Below are positions 1 to 9,812 of a stretch of DNA of 64,000 bases, piece after piece (the first letter of the stretch is position 1; every line of letters begins with the position of its first letter). Origin of the DNA: an uncultured Bacteroidales bacterium (GTDB lineage: Bacteria; Bacteroidota; Bacteroidia; Bacteroidales; FEN-979); assembly GCA_903915465.1 (NCBI GenBank), contig CAIWTA010000246.1, positions 1-64,000 of the forward strand, given 5' to 3'. The position numbers were made by a program, and so were the translations under genes. The notes under the pieces were generated by a model. It did not search any database, was not told the DNA's origin, and saw nothing but the letters and a program-made list of their open reading frames with translations.

Positions 1-23
1 AACCCCGGTTTTTAATCTTTTCC

Positions 24-51
24 ATTACCCCGAGCTAAAGCACGGGGTAAT
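24..51. repeat. Perfect 9-bp inverted repeat (attaccccg...cggggtaat), hairpin
   Basis: attaccccg at 24-32 and cggggtaat at 43-51 are exact reverse complements with a 10-nt loop. Confidence 0.6.
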
Positions 52-178
52 TCATTTTCCCACTGAGCTTTCTATTTTGGGTTAAAACCAAAAATAATAA
101 CAGTCACCAAATAAGCAGCATTGACCAGTGTGGTCACGCCGAAGGCGTGAATCCCGCGGATGCGGGATAGCGCTGGGC

Positions 179-440
179 GCAGCTGCGTTGTGGTGACGAG
201 GCCCGCCCGGCCTGAGGGCAAGGATAGTTAAGATATCAGGGCACGCGTTGCAAACGCGCGCCAGCTTAGATATAAGGGCACGCGTTGCAAACGCGCGCCA
301 TCTGGGGTGAGATAGAAGAAGACGCAGCTGCGTTGTGGACGACAAGGCCCGCCCGGCCTGAGGGCAAGGATAGTTAAGATATTAGGGCACGCGTTGCAAA
401 CGCGCGCCATCTGGGCACGAGCTACAAACGCGCGCCAGCT
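179..440. repeat. GC-rich intergenic repeat cluster: two copies of a ~145-bp unit containing four copies of a 28-bp core gggcacgcgttgcaaacgcgcgccakct
   Basis: 28-bp core at 239-266, 276-303, 385-412 and (degenerate) 413-440; longer unit gcagctgcgttgtgg...cccgcccggcctgagggcaaggatagttaagatat at 179 and 324. Confidence 0.85.
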
Positions 441-446
441 GGCATT

Positions 447-1703
447 TCAATGATTCATCACTTTCCCACCTAAAATAACCGTTTCAACTTTATTACTCCC
501 ATAAGCATAAGGCATAAACTCTAAAGAAGAAATGGGTTTGGTGATGAAGACATTCGCCGTTTTACCTTTTGCAATACTTCCATGTGTACAGGACAAACCC
601 ATGGCATAAGCGCCATTGATCGTAACTGCATGAATGGCTTCTGCAGGAAGCATTCGGTAGTTGATACAAGCCATCGATAACACAAGTTGCATATTCCCCG
701 ATGGGGATGAACCCGGGTTGAAATCGCTGGCCATCGCGATTGGCAAACCGGCATCGATCATTTTTCGAACCGGGCTGTAAACCATTCCCAGGAAAAACGC
801 TGCACCAGGTAAAACTGTTGGCATGGTCTCACTGTGTAAAAGACATTCAATCTCAGCATCACCGGTATATTCGAGATGATCGACCGACAGCGCATTATAC
901 TTTACTCCTACCTGTATGCCGCCTGAATAACCAAGTTCATTTGCATGGATCTTTGGGCGAAGACCATATTTCATCCCTGTCAAAAGAATACGGTCAGTTT
1001 CCTCTACAGAGAAAAATCCTTTATCACAGAAAACATCGATATAATCAGCAAGGTCATCAACTGCTACCCGAGGTATCATTTCATTGATTACAAGGTCAAC
1101 GAATTCGTCCTGACGGTCTTTATAATCAGCAGGAACAGCATGAGCTCCAAGGAAAGTGGGGATGATAGTGACAGGAGAAAGATCTTTTAATTTATTAATC
1201 ACGCGCAACATCTTCAACTCATCTTCGACAGTCAGCCCGTAGCCGCTTTTAATTTCAACAGCTCCGGTTCCCAGCCACATGATTTCATTCAAACGTAAGA
1301 GCGCCTGTTGGATAAGTTCTTCTTCCGTTGATTCATGTATTAACCTGGCTGAATTAAGGATCCCACCGCCACGTTTGGCAATCTCTTCGTAACTCAACCC
1401 TTTGATCTTATCCGTATATTCTATTTCCCTGCTGCCTGCATACACAAGATGCGTGTGAGAATCACAGAAGGAAGGAAAAACCATCCGGTTAGTAGAATCG
1501 ATGATTTCAATCTGTCGGGAATTTGATTCGAAATCCACAGGGAATTTCGCCATTTTCCCGAAATCCGTAATAGTCCCGTTCTCTATTAAGAGCCATGCAT
1601 CTTTTATCGTTTTCAGGATTGACATATCCTTCCCCTCCACCTTTAGACGAGGAATTTCCTCAACCTGAACGAGTTCTTTGATATTCTTAATAAGTATTGC
1701 CAT
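447..1703 (-). CDS. hutI: Imidazolonepropionase
   Basis: 418 aa; amidohydrolase motifs FCDSHTHLVYAGSRE, EIKSGYGL, HANELGYSGG, ASDFNPGSSPSGNMQ. Confidence 0.95.
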   Translation of the reverse strand: MAILIKNIKELVQVEEIPRLKVEGKDMSILKTIKDAWLLIENGTITDFGKMAKFPVDFESNSRQIEIIDSTNRMVFPSFCDSHTHLVYAGSREIEYTDKIKGLSYEEIAKRGGGILNSARLIHESTEEELIQQALLRLNEIMWLGTGAVEIKSGYGLTVEDELKMLRVINKLKDLSPVTIIPTFLGAHAVPADYKDRQDEFVDLVINEMIPRVAVDDLADYIDVFCDKGFFSVEETDRILLTGMKYGLRPKIHANELGYSGGIQVGVKYNALSVDHLEYTGDAEIECLLHSETMPTVLPGAAFFLGMVYSPVRKMIDAGLPIAMASDFNPGSSPSGNMQLVLSMACINYRMLPAEAIHAVTINGAYAMGLSCTHGSIAKGKTANVFITKPISSLEFMPYAYGSNKVETVILGGKVMNH

Positions 1704-1963
1704 TGGAGCGTTTTTATTGAAGCGAATTTATGGATTTTTCGGATTTAACCATTCATTCATTTTTATGACTGATGTGATTTTTTGCATTTACTGATAATAA
1801 TCATATGAATTTCTCGGCTATTTCTCCTATATGACTCCATGTAACTGTCAGATTATCACTGCAACTTTCAGACAGACAACCCCTGTTTAAAACACAAATG
1901 ATCGCAGAAAAGGAACAAACAAAACAGCAGTAATTCCCGCGTGAATCAGACTTTTTTTTCGGT

Positions 1964-2125
1964 TTATGCAACTTTATTCATTCTGCTTCTCCTTGCTATG
2001 TCCATGCTTTGTCTAAGGTCTCTGTATGCTTTGGTCAGATAAGGTGTAGATAAGGTGTATGCTCCTATAAGCTCCGAACTTGTATTGGTTAACCCTGTCA
2101 AAGAACGGCCCAATTCCTGCAATTT
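1964..2125 (-). pseudogene. Possible C-terminal coding remnant (no start codon) in intergenic DNA
   Basis: Hand translation of the minus strand gives a stop-to-stop protein-like stretch KLQELGRSLTGLTNTSSELIGAYTLSTPYLTKAYRDLRQSMDIARRSRMNKVA*. Confidence 0.3.
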
Positions 2126-2382
2126 TCATTGTTGACAAAGTGTGAAAAATGGTATCAACATTTATTTCTCATCATCACTTGAGATGCGAGTTATTATTAA
2201 TATCTTTGTTAAAGCTACATGACTATTGATTTTTTGTTTTGAAATTTATTTCTTAATCACCACTAATTTAACCAATTACAACAGTTCATGCAACACGTTT
2301 TTGAGTTTTTTACACATTTATCACTCTTGGTTATCCGGATATTGCGAAGTCTAAATTAATAGTTACCTTAAAACAAGAACGT

Positions 2383-3465
2383 ATGAAAAAACTATTGTTG
2401 TTTTGCCTGTTGGCGCTGGGAATCAATGCCCTGGCTCAGGTAGCCGTCAACACCGATGGCAGTGTGCCCGATAATTCGGCAATGCTTGATGTAAAATCCA
2501 ACTCTAAAGGGGTTTTGGTGCCGCGCATGACGCAGGCACAGAAAAATGCCATCGCAAATCCGGCAACCGGGCTGATGATTTATCAGACCGACAACACGCC
2601 CGGATATTATTATAATTCCGGCACAACGGCTGCGCCTTCCTGGATATTGTTCGGAAGCAATGCAGGAGCCTTTAGTCAATGGGGCACCAATGGCAGCAAT
2701 ATTTACTACAACACCGGAAATGTCGGGTTGGGAACTGTTTCACCAAACAGAGAACTTGAGATCAATGGCGGTAATGCTGAATCTGGAATGCGCGTTTCCT
2801 GGGGTTCTGTTTACCCTACTGTTTATGGAGAATTGTTGCATGGAGGCTCAGAAGGATTTAAAATCAATGCATCGGCCGGAGGGGGAGGGTGGGCAGATTT
2901 GTCATTCCAGACAAACGGAACCACAAAAATGTTTATTGAGAGCGCGGGCAACGTTGGGATTGGAACCACCACCCCAGCCAGTCGGCTGGATGTTCAGGGC
3001 AATGTAACCATTCGCAATAAGACTACTGGGGATATTGTAGTTGAACTGGGTACTGGCCTTGATTATGCCGAGGGTTTTAATGTATCTGATAAATCAGGGA
3101 TTGAACCCGGAAATGTACTGTGCATTGATCCTGAAAATCCCGGAAGTCTGACCATCAGCTCTTCACCCTACGATACAAAAGTGGCCGGTATTGCGGCAGG
3201 GGCCAATAACCTGGGATCAGGAATAAGCCTGGGAGGAGGAACCCATGATGTTAATGTTGCCCTGGCTGGCAGGGTGTATTGTAATGTTGATGCATCTTCA
3301 TGTTCTGTTAAAGTTGGTGACCTGCTGACCACCTCTTCTATTCCCGGTTTTGCCATGAAAGCCAGTGACAACAAACAAGCTCAGGGCGCCATACTCGGAA
3401 AAGCTATGGAAAGTCTTGCCAAAGGAAGTAAAGGTAAAATTCTGGTTCTGGTGACTTTACAATAA
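2383..3465 (+). CDS. Secreted tail-fibre/adhesin-like protein
   Basis: Signal peptide; SKGVLVPRMTQAQKNAIANPATGLMIYQTD module; repeated VGLGT.SPNRELEI / VGIGTTTPASRLDV motifs; C-terminal DYAEGF...PGNVLCIDPENPG...VALAGRVYCNVDASS...GDLLTTSSIPGFAMK...GAILGKAME module. Confidence 0.75.
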   Translation: MKKLLLFCLLALGINALAQVAVNTDGSVPDNSAMLDVKSNSKGVLVPRMTQAQKNAIANPATGLMIYQTDNTPGYYYNSGTTAAPSWILFGSNAGAFSQWGTNGSNIYYNTGNVGLGTVSPNRELEINGGNAESGMRVSWGSVYPTVYGELLHGGSEGFKINASAGGGGWADLSFQTNGTTKMFIESAGNVGIGTTTPASRLDVQGNVTIRNKTTGDIVVELGTGLDYAEGFNVSDKSGIEPGNVLCIDPENPGSLTISSSPYDTKVAGIAAGANNLGSGISLGGGTHDVNVALAGRVYCNVDASSCSVKVGDLLTTSSIPGFAMKASDNKQAQGAILGKAMESLAKGSKGKILVLVTLQ

Positions 3466-3481
3466 TCCGGAGGAACAGAAG

Positions 3482-4942
3482 ATGAAAACAATATCAAAGC
3501 CATTACTTTCCGTAATTTTTACGCTCCTGTTAAATTCAGGTGTTTTTGCTCAGATGGTGAGTATTGATGAAGCAACTATCATCGCCAAAAACTGGATAGA
3601 AATTATTAAAGATGAAAAAGGGGGATGGGGTGTGCACCAGACTGCCAGAATTGAACCCTTGCAGGATTTTGAAAAAAACGGCCGAAAATTAGGTTACTTC
3701 TGCCATGTAAAGCCCGAAGGATACATTATACTTTCCCTCCGCAGAGAACTCGCACCTGTAAAAGCTTATTCTCCAAAAGGTTATTTTGACCCATCAGAAG
3801 AAAGTACTGGTGCCGACATAATAAAAACAACAATGGGAATGATCCTGGATACCATTGAATCTGAATTTGGCCCGCTTGAAAATGTTCAGATGAATTTTCT
3901 GGCACCCTTTCTTGAAATAAACTATTGCGCGGCCTGGGAGGCTTTATACAACTACACTCCGGGTGCCTTGCATAAAGGCCGATCCAATCTGATCAACACC
4001 AGGAATTATCAGGAGGGTGAAATAATGCTGGAAGGGAATAATTGGCACCAGTATCCTCCTTATAATGAATACTGCCCCTATCTTGCATGTACGGCCACTT
4101 CAAACGGCAGGGCATTTGTCGGATGTGTTGCTACTGCAGGGTCTCAGATTATGTATCACTGGTGCTGGCCGCCCTATGGTGTTAGTCCGTACAACGATAC
4201 ATACGACTGGCCCAATATGGCTGATGTGGTAACAGGCTCTTCACCGCAAGCTACTATAAATGCTGTCGCAGAACTGGGATACGAAGTTGGTTTGTGTGTT
4301 GATATGGATTTTGGATGTGACGGTTCCGGTGCTACAATGTATTTAATGGAAGGTGTGTTTGAAGGCTATTACCGGTACTCAAGCATTTCAAACACAATTT
4401 GGAGGTCGAATTATACAGCTTATGACTGGTTTGAAGCTTTTAAGGATCAGATGAATCTTAACCGGCCTGTTGAATACGGTATTAGCGGACATGCAATTGT
4501 CGGGGATGGGTGGCAGGAAATTGGCTCACCAGTGGTTAAGCAATTCCACATGAACTGGGGATGGACAGGGACCAGTAATGATGCCTGGTACACCCTGGAT
4601 GCAGTACCCAATGGGGGTTTTTATATTGAGCATTTTATCCGGGATATTGTTCCTACAACTTTTCTGGGAACAAATCTGTCGGGAACATATGCCCCACTTT
4701 CAATTCCCCGCTATTTTGACAGGGATGCATCAGGTTCAAACGCCACCTTTAACAGTGGCCATCAGTTGCAAATCCTGCCGGATTTAACTATAACCGGTAT
4801 TGGTACAAGTACTTATATTAAATTCTTTGGGGCAACCGGGCTTTATACCAACATATATACTAAAGGAGACAACTCCGAAGGAATTTTGATTAAAAATGGC
4901 GGCATAAGACTTATAAACAATGGGAGCATCAAATTAAATTAG
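3482..4942 (+). CDS. C10 family (streptopain-like) cysteine peptidase, no T9SS C-terminal domain seen
   Basis: Signal peptide; catalytic motifs VGCVATAGSQIMYHW and GHAIVGDGWQ...FHMNWGWTG. Confidence 0.85.
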   Translation: MKTISKPLLSVIFTLLLNSGVFAQMVSIDEATIIAKNWIEIIKDEKGGWGVHQTARIEPLQDFEKNGRKLGYFCHVKPEGYIILSLRRELAPVKAYSPKGYFDPSEESTGADIIKTTMGMILDTIESEFGPLENVQMNFLAPFLEINYCAAWEALYNYTPGALHKGRSNLINTRNYQEGEIMLEGNNWHQYPPYNEYCPYLACTATSNGRAFVGCVATAGSQIMYHWCWPPYGVSPYNDTYDWPNMADVVTGSSPQATINAVAELGYEVGLCVDMDFGCDGSGATMYLMEGVFEGYYRYSSISNTIWRSNYTAYDWFEAFKDQMNLNRPVEYGISGHAIVGDGWQEIGSPVVKQFHMNWGWTGTSNDAWYTLDAVPNGGFYIEHFIRDIVPTTFLGTNLSGTYAPLSIPRYFDRDASGSNATFNSGHQLQILPDLTITGIGTSTYIKFFGATGLYTNIYTKGDNSEGILIKNGGIRLINNGSIKLN

Positions 4943-5393
4943 AAGCTCATTTGTGTATATTTCACTTCCGTCACGTTATCCCGGAAACATCCCTATCAGG
5001 CGCCTTTGCGTTCAGTGCTTTCTAAGCCTGATCCCTTCGCCGTGACTGTACTGGTCAAGGCTGTTTGTGTAGTGATTGGCATTTTCTTTCATTCTCTCTT
5101 TTGGCGGTAGCAAAAGAAAGAACAATTCACCTAAAAATAGTTATAATTATTGATGTTCCAATATTTCCCTACAAGTGGGGCACTCTGCAATTAACTATCT
5201 GGAAATCTGTGAGAAAAAGGCCCTTACCCTTTTCAGTACATTAGCCGGACTGAACTGAAATGTTAATACAAGAAATGAATTTATTTTTTCGTCCATCTCC
5301 ACAAATTGATCCCATCACCGATATAAGACCTGTTTATTCCCGCACCTTAAAAAAAGAATAGCCTGAATATTCAATTATATCAACAAAAAGTTG

Positions 5394-5401
5394 TAAATTT
5401 G
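5394..5401 (+). promoter_or_regulatory. Bacteroidota -7 box (TAAATTTG) upstream of C10 peptidase
   Basis: Matches TAnnTTTG, 45 nt upstream of ATG 5447; no clear -33 box. Confidence 0.4.
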
Positions 5402-5446
5402 TAGCATAGGAAAAATTCCGGTATTCACATTAAATTTCCATAAGAA

Positions 5447-7567
5447 ATGAAAAAACATTTAGTACTTTTTCCCCTGTTCATCTTCGCTATTACTTTTTCT
5501 GCATTTGCAAAAAAGGTTGAGGTCAAGAACGCACAATTGGTTGCCAAGAATTTCTGTTATGAGCGAATCAACCAAAAACATGTTACGCCATATCAGTCCA
5601 TTGCTGTCACTAATCAATATACTGAAAAATCAAACAATGAACCTGTCTATTATGTCTTCACGATAAACGACAACGGATTCGTTATTGTTGCTGCCGATGA
5701 TGCTGTAACTCCAATCATTGGTTATTCGTTTCCAGGATCATTTACAGCAGAGAACCAACCAGAAAATTTTATCGGTTGGATGGAGCATTACAAAAATGAG
5801 ATCAATTATGTTCGTGAACAGAATCTGCAACCTGATAATGATATCATAAACGCGTGGAATCACCTTTTAACCACCGATGTTAATAAGTTAACTATTTATC
5901 GTAGTACTACTGATGTTGCGCCTTTGCTCGGCAATATCACCTGGGATCAGATTTTTCCATACAGCGCAATGTGCCCTGCTGATCCTGCTGGTCCCGATGG
6001 CTACGTTCCTGTTGGCTGTGTTGCTACGGCTATGGCTCAGATCATGTGTTATTGGAGATATCCTGGTTCCGGACAAGGTTTTCATTGTATTTTCCCTACG
6101 CCTTCTTATGGTTCGCAATGTGCAGATTTTTCCAACGCCACTTACGATTGGAATGGTGCAGCCAACAAACCCGACAAAGAGTGTGATCTGGCAGCATTGA
6201 TCTCCTGGCATGCAGGAATTGCCGTAGACATGGATTATAGTCCATCTGCTTCTGGGGCATTAATGGGAAAAGTTGCACCGGCATTCAAAAATTATTTCAA
6301 GTACGCAACTACTACTCAGGCAGTTGACAGATATTCTGATTTGACTGCATGGAAGAACCTTCTAAGAGGAGACATTGATAATGGCCTTCCCGTTGAATAT
6401 GCCGGTAGCGGTTCAGGTGGCGGACACGCCTGGGTTTGCGATGGATACCAGGGAACCGATGAATTCCATATGAACTGGGGGTGGAGCGGATCCTCAAATG
6501 GTTACTACACACTCAATGCACTTAATCCATCAGGCTACACTTTTAACAATGGCCAGTCGGCAATTGTGCATATTCAGCCGGATCCTGCACAATATCCAAC
6601 TTACTGCACAGGTCAGAAGAATCTTACAAATAATGATTTTGGTATGATAGAAGATGGCAGCGGCCCTGTTCAAAACTATGAGGGAGGTGCCAATTGCAGT
6701 TGGTTGATAAACATTGAAGACAGTGTAAGAACCATCACTTTATCATTCGATCGTTTTGAATTGAATGCTACTGATTTTGTTAAAGTTTATGACGGACCCG
6801 ATGCAAGTGCAACATTACTTGGTTCTTATACAGGAACAACAATTCCGCCTTCAGTCACTTCCACAGGATCCAAGGTATTCATTACTTTCACCTCTGTTTC
6901 CGGTTCTTCAGCAAAGGGTTTCTTGGCATCTTATTCTGCTTCGCTGAATAACTTCTGTTCAAATAATACTGTTCTTACTGCACCAGAAGGTACTTTCGGA
7001 GATGGAAGCGGTCGTTTTCTTTATCGTAACGGACAAAGTTGCAGATGGACAATACAGCCACCCGACGCTACTACTGTAACATTAACCATCAACAACTTCA
7101 GCACAGAACAAGACAACGATATTTTAAAGATCTTTGATCGTGCAAATACAACTACTCCTTTAGCAGTTATCTCAGGTGATTACAGTACTCCGCCGCAACC
7201 GGTTATTTCTCCAAGCGGTGGCATGATGGTTTTGTTCATTTCGAATAAAACAGTACGTGGGCAGGGTTGGAATGTCAGCTATTCTGTCACTGTTGGCACA
7301 GATGATTCCAAAGCATTTGAAAATCTCGCACTCTATCCGAATCCCTCCAACGGAATCCTTAACATCGACTTTTCTTTGAATGATATCCAGAAAGTAAAAA
7401 TCGAACTCACTTCAATACAAGGTTCCGTTGTCTATAGCGAAAACTTCGGCAGCTTCAAGGGAGCATTCCACAAACAAATCGATCTGTCATCAATTGCCAA
7501 AGGTGTATACATGCTTCGCATGACAAGTGATAAAGGAATTACCAACAAGAAAATCATCCTTCAATAA
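5447..7567 (+). CDS. C10 family peptidase with two CUB-like domains and T9SS type A sorting domain
   Basis: Signal peptide; VGCVATAMAQIMCYWRYP and GGHAWVCDGYQG..FHMNWGWSG; two CUB-like modules (CTGQKNLTNND.G.IEDGSG..., TFGDGSGRF...CRWTI); C-term LYPNPSNGILNI...KGVYMLRMTSDKGITNKKIILQ. Confidence 0.92.
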   Translation: MKKHLVLFPLFIFAITFSAFAKKVEVKNAQLVAKNFCYERINQKHVTPYQSIAVTNQYTEKSNNEPVYYVFTINDNGFVIVAADDAVTPIIGYSFPGSFTAENQPENFIGWMEHYKNEINYVREQNLQPDNDIINAWNHLLTTDVNKLTIYRSTTDVAPLLGNITWDQIFPYSAMCPADPAGPDGYVPVGCVATAMAQIMCYWRYPGSGQGFHCIFPTPSYGSQCADFSNATYDWNGAANKPDKECDLAALISWHAGIAVDMDYSPSASGALMGKVAPAFKNYFKYATTTQAVDRYSDLTAWKNLLRGDIDNGLPVEYAGSGSGGGHAWVCDGYQGTDEFHMNWGWSGSSNGYYTLNALNPSGYTFNNGQSAIVHIQPDPAQYPTYCTGQKNLTNNDFGMIEDGSGPVQNYEGGANCSWLINIEDSVRTITLSFDRFELNATDFVKVYDGPDASATLLGSYTGTTIPPSVTSTGSKVFITFTSVSGSSAKGFLASYSASLNNFCSNNTVLTAPEGTFGDGSGRFLYRNGQSCRWTIQPPDATTVTLTINNFSTEQDNDILKIFDRANTTTPLAVISGDYSTPPQPVISPSGGMMVLFISNKTVRGQGWNVSYSVTVGTDDSKAFENLALYPNPSNGILNIDFSLNDIQKVKIELTSIQGSVVYSENFGSFKGAFHKQIDLSSIAKGVYMLRMTSDKGITNKKIILQ

Positions 7568-7584
7568 TCGCTGATTTTCTAATG

Positions 7585-7628
7585 AGGCTGTCTCAAAATT
7601 GATATTTTTGAGACAGCCTTGTTTTTTT
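7585..7628 (+). terminator. Rho-independent terminator
   Basis: 14-bp perfect stem aggctgtctcaaaa (7585-7598) / ttttgagacagcct (7606-7619) followed by tgtttttttt. Confidence 0.85.
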
Positions 7629-7637
7629 TCTCAATCA

Positions 7638-9779
7638 ATGAAAAAGTTTTTTTTCTGGTGCGCGGTTTTTGTTTCAGTTAATTTTACTGCATTTGCAGAG
7701 CATGTCACTTTGCAGGATGCACAACGTGTTGCGATCAATTTTTTCTTTGAACGGATCAACCAATATAAACCGGTAGATTATCAATCGCTTGGAATCCGGG
7801 AATCGTTTTATAAGAAAGATGGAGAACTGATCCTCTATTACATTTTCAATCTCAATACAAAAAGTTATGTAATCGTTTCGGCAGATGATGCAGCTATTCC
7901 TGTCCTGGCTTATTCTTTTGAAACTGACTATAACCAGGATAATCAGGCTCCTCAATTCATTGCCTGGATGAATCAATACGCTGATCAGATCCGGTTTGCG
8001 ATTACGACAAAAGTGAATCCATCAAAACCAATTTCGGATTTATGGAAACATTTGTTGGCTAAAGATTGGGGAAAACTCATCGCATTACAAGGTCAGCGGG
8101 AGATTCTGCCACTTATATATTCAAACTGGGATCAGGGAAGCCCTTATAATGACATGTGCCCGGTTGATACCCAGGGGCCTGGTGGTCATGCATATGCCGG
8201 ATGTGTTCCTACGGCCATGGCACAGATCATGTATTATTACCGCTGGCCGGATCATGGAACAGGCTCTTATTCCTATGTTGATCCAAAATATGGAACATTA
8301 TATGCCAATTTCGACAGTACATTGTATCAGTGGAATAATATGAAAAACTCCATCACGAAAAACAATCTCGGAATTGCCGAACTTCTATATCACCTAGGAG
8401 TTTCGTGTGATCTTGTGTATGGTCCGAACGGCTCAGGAATGTATAACCATAAGTCGGCATATGCACTTCGTACTTTTTTCAAATACTCACCTGAAACTCA
8501 GTATATTTTTCGTGACAGTACCAATCTCAGTTGGGATAGCTTAATCATAGCCCATCTCGACCGCAGGATGCCTCTTTACTATGCAGGATGGTCAGTTCCA
8601 AATATCAACGGCCATGCTTTTGTTTGCGATGGATACCAGGGATCTGACTACTTTCATTTCAATTTTGGCTGGAGTGGTTCATCTAACGGATACTTTCATC
8701 TTGATTCAATTGTGGCTGGCGGTGGAAGTTTTAATCTTGCACAAGAGTTGATCATCAACATTTACCCAGACACGCTGCATTATACTTATCCTCAGTTTTG
8801 TAACGGGAATACCTTGTTAAATTATAACCAAGGCTCTATTGAAGATGGAAGCGGACCGTTGAATAATTATCAACCTGGTATTGATTGCAACTGGCTGATT
8901 GATCCACAAACTGAAGTTGATTCCATCACAAGTATAACACTCGCCTTCGATCGACTCCAAACCAATCCGGGAGATATCGTAACTGTATATGATGGTGGTT
9001 CTGCCGATTCCTCTGTTCTGGGATCTTTTTCCGGAGCTACAACGCCTCCTCCCCTTACCAGTACAGGCAACAAAATGTTAATTAATTTTAAAACCAATAG
9101 TGGTTCTGAAGCTCCCGGGTGGTCGACTACCTATACTAGCATTACGCCAAGCTGGTGCAAGAATGCAACAGCAATTTCTTCTGATACGATTGATCTTACA
9201 GATGGCAGCTCTCATTTTAATTACCATAACAACACAACTTGCAGGTGGAATTTAAGTAATACAACCGGTGATACATTAACAATCTATTTTAAGTCTTTTG
9301 ATACTGAACCCGGAAAGGATTTGCTTCGCATCTTCAATCCGGAAAACACAGACACCGCCCTGGTAATCCTGTCGGGACATTACGACAGTCTCAACCTTCC
9401 ACAACCTGTGTCTTCTCCAAGTGGAAAAATGCTCCTCATTTTTCAAACAAACAGTTCCGTAACCGGAAAAGGCTGGCATGTATATTCCCCAAAATCAACT
9501 ATCGGCTGGCAGGAAAAGAAAGGACTTTCAGATTTACGGATCTTCCCAAATCCAACAAAGGAACAAGTAAACCTGCAATTTTCAACTTCACAGGAAATGC
9601 GTTTTGAAACCGAATTATCGACTGTGGAAGGGGTAACTGTTTTGCATGAGGAGATCATTAGTAAACCCGGGAGAAACCAAAAGAAAATAGATGTTTCCGG
9701 TTTTTACCCTGGGATATATCTGCTTACAATAAGAGGCAAGGAATTTCTTACAACACAAAAAATAGTGATAACAAAATAA
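7638..9779 (+). CDS. C10 family peptidase with CUB-like domains and T9SS sorting domain
   Basis: Start reassigned to ATG 7638 (MKKFFFWCAVFVSVNFTAFA signal peptide) because the TTG at 7599 lies in a terminator stem-loop; YAGCVPTAMAQIMYYYRWP, NGHAFVCDGYQG..FHFNFGWSG; C-term IFPNPTKEQVNL...YPGIYLLTIRGKEFLTTQKIVITK. Confidence 0.9.
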   Translation: MKKFFFWCAVFVSVNFTAFAEHVTLQDAQRVAINFFFERINQYKPVDYQSLGIRESFYKKDGELILYYIFNLNTKSYVIVSADDAAIPVLAYSFETDYNQDNQAPQFIAWMNQYADQIRFAITTKVNPSKPISDLWKHLLAKDWGKLIALQGQREILPLIYSNWDQGSPYNDMCPVDTQGPGGHAYAGCVPTAMAQIMYYYRWPDHGTGSYSYVDPKYGTLYANFDSTLYQWNNMKNSITKNNLGIAELLYHLGVSCDLVYGPNGSGMYNHKSAYALRTFFKYSPETQYIFRDSTNLSWDSLIIAHLDRRMPLYYAGWSVPNINGHAFVCDGYQGSDYFHFNFGWSGSSNGYFHLDSIVAGGGSFNLAQELIINIYPDTLHYTYPQFCNGNTLLNYNQGSIEDGSGPLNNYQPGIDCNWLIDPQTEVDSITSITLAFDRLQTNPGDIVTVYDGGSADSSVLGSFSGATTPPPLTSTGNKMLINFKTNSGSEAPGWSTTYTSITPSWCKNATAISSDTIDLTDGSSHFNYHNNTTCRWNLSNTTGDTLTIYFKSFDTEPGKDLLRIFNPENTDTALVILSGHYDSLNLPQPVSSPSGKMLLIFQTNSSVTGKGWHVYSPKSTIGWQEKKGLSDLRIFPNPTKEQVNLQFSTSQEMRFETELSTVEGVTVLHEEIISKPGRNQKKIDVSGFYPGIYLLTIRGKEFLTTQKIVITK

Positions 9780-9812
9780 ACTAATTTTGAATTCCATAAA
9801 CAAACGCTACAC

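Noticed and set aside
82-410. ORFs 82..345 and 228..410 on the minus strand
   Set aside because: Both are translations of the GC-rich intergenic repeat units and have low-complexity duplicated peptides, so they are unlikely genes.
179-440. CRISPR-like spacing of 28-bp repeats
   Set aside because: Intervals are irregular, intervening DNA is itself repeated, and there are no cas genes.
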